From Candidatus Taylorbacteria bacterium RIFCSPHIGHO2_12_FULL_45_16 (GTDB lineage: Bacteria > Patescibacteriota > Minisyncoccia > Phycocordibacterales > PALSA-1337), in contig MHRT01000005.1 of NCBI GenBank assembly GCA_001821055.1, positions 1 through 39,781 on the forward strand: a stretch of DNA of 39,781 nucleotides. The letters are read 5' to 3'. Below are positions 38,471 through 39,781 of this stretch, piece by piece (the stretch's first letter is position 1; the number at the start of each line of letters is the position of its first letter). Position numbers and translations under genes: made by a program. Under the pieces are notes generated by a model. The model searched no databases, had not been told where the DNA came from, and saw only the letters and a program-made list of their open reading frames with translations.

Positions 38471-39781
38471 ATGGCAGCCGAAAAAGAAACCAAAAAATAC
38501 AAGAAAACCTTGACGAAAGAAACGACAAAAGAATCGGTAAAAGGCGCCGGTAAGGGCAAATATGATGCCTCCGCAATTACCGTCCTTGAAGGACTAGAAC
38601 CGGTCCGTAAGCGTCCTGGAATGTATATTGGCACAACCGGTCCTGATGGTTTGCATCATCTGATTACCGAGATTTTTGACAACTCCCGCGACGAGGCCAT
38701 GGGCGGATTCGCCAATGACATCGAGATCGCGCTTCTGCCGAACAATCGAGTCCGCGTTACCGACAATGGCCGCGGTATTCCTGTAGACATTCATAAACAG
38801 AGCAAGGTTTCGGCTTTGGAAATGGTCATGACCACGCTCCATGCTGGTGGCAAATTTGGCGGGGAAGACAGTGGCTACAAAGTTTCTGGTGGTCTTCACG
38901 GCGTCGGCGCTTCGGTCGTCAATGCCTTGTCGGTATATACCCAAGTACTTGTGCATAAGGAGGGGGGTATTTACATGCAGGAATATTCCATCGGCAAACG
39001 CAAGTCCGCGGTTAAGAGAATCGGTTCTACCAAACAACATGGAACCATTGTTACTTTCGAACCAGACGCCACAATTTTCAGAGAAGGTATTATTTTTGAT
39101 TTCAATCGCGTCGTCACTCACATGCGCCAGCAGGCCTATCTCGTTCCAGCTTTGCGGATCAGCGTCATTGACGTTCGCGGTCAATTTGCTGGCTTTGGTT
39201 GTGACAATGAATTGTTTTATATTCGCGATACCGGCGTCGATGCTCCGTCATACACTTTCTTCTTTGAGGGCGGCCTCGTTTCGCTCGTCAGGTTCACCAA
39301 TCAAGTTTACAAGCCCCTTCACAAGAATATTTTCTATGTCGAAAAGAAGGCTGAGGGAGTGGAATCGGTCGAAGTCGCTCTCCAATACGCTGACGATGTT
39401 TCCTCGCGCGTCATGGCCTTTGCCAACAACATTGCCAACCCTGAAGGTGGAACGCATGTGACCGGATTCAAGACCGCTCTCACTCGTTCGTTGAATACAT
39501 ATGCAAAAAATAACAATTTTTCAAAAGGCGAGAGCGATACGTTCATCGGTGATGATGCTCTGGAAGGTCTGACGGCGGTTATCTCGGTCAAACTCCTCGA
39601 AGTTCAGTTCGAAGGTCAGACCAAGGCCAAACTTGGGTCTACCGAGGCTCAAGGCGCGGTAGCAGGTATTTTTGGAGATGCGTTTGCCGCATTCCTGGAA
39701 GAGAATCCTGATGATGCCCGTGGTATTATCAACAAGGTTATTTTGGCCATGAAGGCCCGCAAAGCCGCCAAAGCCGCCAAG
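38471..39781 (+). CDS. gyrB: DNA gyrase subunit B, N-terminal part (runs off the window)
   Basis: 437 codons from ATG 38471 to the window end without a stop. After a Lys-rich extension of about 30 residues comes the GHKL ATPase: LEGLEPVRKRPGMYIG, the catalytic E..DNSRDEA, DNGRGIPVD, GGKF, and GGLHGVGASVVNALS; then the transducer with GGTHVTGFKTALTR, the region EGLTAVISVKL, and QTKAKLGSTEAQG. GyrB hydrolyses ATP for supercoiling with GyrA. No Shine-Dalgarno site. gyrA lies 31 kb away. Confidence 0.97.
   Translation, partial: MAAEKETKKYKKTLTKETTKESVKGAGKGKYDASAITVLEGLEPVRKRPGMYIGTTGPDGLHHLITEIFDNSRDEAMGGFANDIEIALLPNNRVRVTDNGRGIPVDIHKQSKVSALEMVMTTLHAGGKFGGEDSGYKVSGGLHGVGASVVNALSVYTQVLVHKEGGIYMQEYSIGKRKSAVKRIGSTKQHGTIVTFEPDATIFREGIIFDFNRVVTHMRQQAYLVPALRISVIDVRGQFAGFGCDNELFYIRDTGVDAPSYTFFFEGGLVSLVRFTNQVYKPLHKNIFYVEKKAEGVESVEVALQYADDVSSRVMAFANNIANPEGGTHVTGFKTALTRSLNTYAKNNNFSKGESDTFIGDDALEGLTAVISVKLLEVQFEGQTKAKLGSTEAQGAVAGIFGDAFAAFLEENPDDARGIINKVILAMKARKAAKAAK

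Noticed and set aside
1-39781. CRISPR arrays, rRNA genes, integrases or an origin of replication
   Set aside because: No regularly spaced direct repeats with unique spacers, no rRNA landmarks, no recombinase motif, and no dnaA-box cluster was noticed despite the gyrB gene.

Overview
The window looks like a chromosomal segment of a Patescibacteria (CPR) bacterium, most likely of the Parcubacteria group. The basis is the gene style: ribosomal proteins with Ala/Lys-rich extensions, no rpmD (L30) between rpsE and rplO, a zinc-type S14, very few Shine-Dalgarno sequences, several promoters whose predicted start site falls on the start codon, and trimmed enzymes (PheS and PheT without accessory tRNA-binding domains). 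The exact lineage is inference.

Layout. 1-834 (minus) is the N-terminal part of a secreted protein that runs off the window. 1016-2323 (minus) is ribosomal protein S1. 2566-3544 (plus) holds a metallo-beta-lactamase-fold protein with a degraded metal site and a small membrane protein. 3542-4160 is a REP-like unit: a RAYT (Y1/HUH transposase-like) gene between two near-identical 36-42 bp palindromes. 4279-4743 is an unknown gene. gyrA (4933-7470) has a structured leader and is followed by a 39-residue membrane peptide gene, a hicBA-type module and an SGNH hydrolase. 8923-10752 (minus) is a two-component system. tuf, rpsJ and rplC follow; the rpsJ-rplC gap holds a 159-nt inverted-repeat structure. 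An NlpC/P60-like hydrolase and a BECR-like nuclease separate rplC from rplD-rplW-rplB. Three separately transcribed genes of diaminopimelate/lysine metabolism (aminotransferase, LysA, DapB-like), a micropeptide, an orphan histidine kinase and an MFS transporter separate rplB from the long block rpsS-rplV-rpsC-rplP-rpmC-rpsQ-rplN-rplX-rplE-rpsN-rpsH-rplF-rplR-rpsE-rplO-secY. Then come rpsB-tsf, a membrane protein, tRNA-Thr(UGU), an HNH endonuclease, pheS, a DUF1653 gene, pheT, a probable non-coding transcript, and the 5' part of gyrB.

Most notable. (1) Three minus-strand promoters share one architecture: three or four 11-bp-spaced CTTYAT/CTTCAG boxes, exactly 7 nt, then a TGATA-type extended -10. 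They stand before the histidine kinase (9918), the RAYT (4118) and the BECR-like nuclease (15186). This looks like a regulon of the OmpR/PhoB-type regulator encoded at 10081-10752. (2) A 50-bp palindromic element, 48/50 identical between copies, sits in frame inside both gyrA and rplC in opposite orientations, like Rickettsia palindromic elements. (3) The rpsJ-rplC structure, a predicted attenuator before rpsN, a nested stem-loop before gyrA and a promoter-to-terminator unit without a convincing gene at 37881-38254 suggest extensive RNA-level control. (4) EF-Tu has a non-canonical switch I. Protein assignments are from motif recognition; no database search was run.
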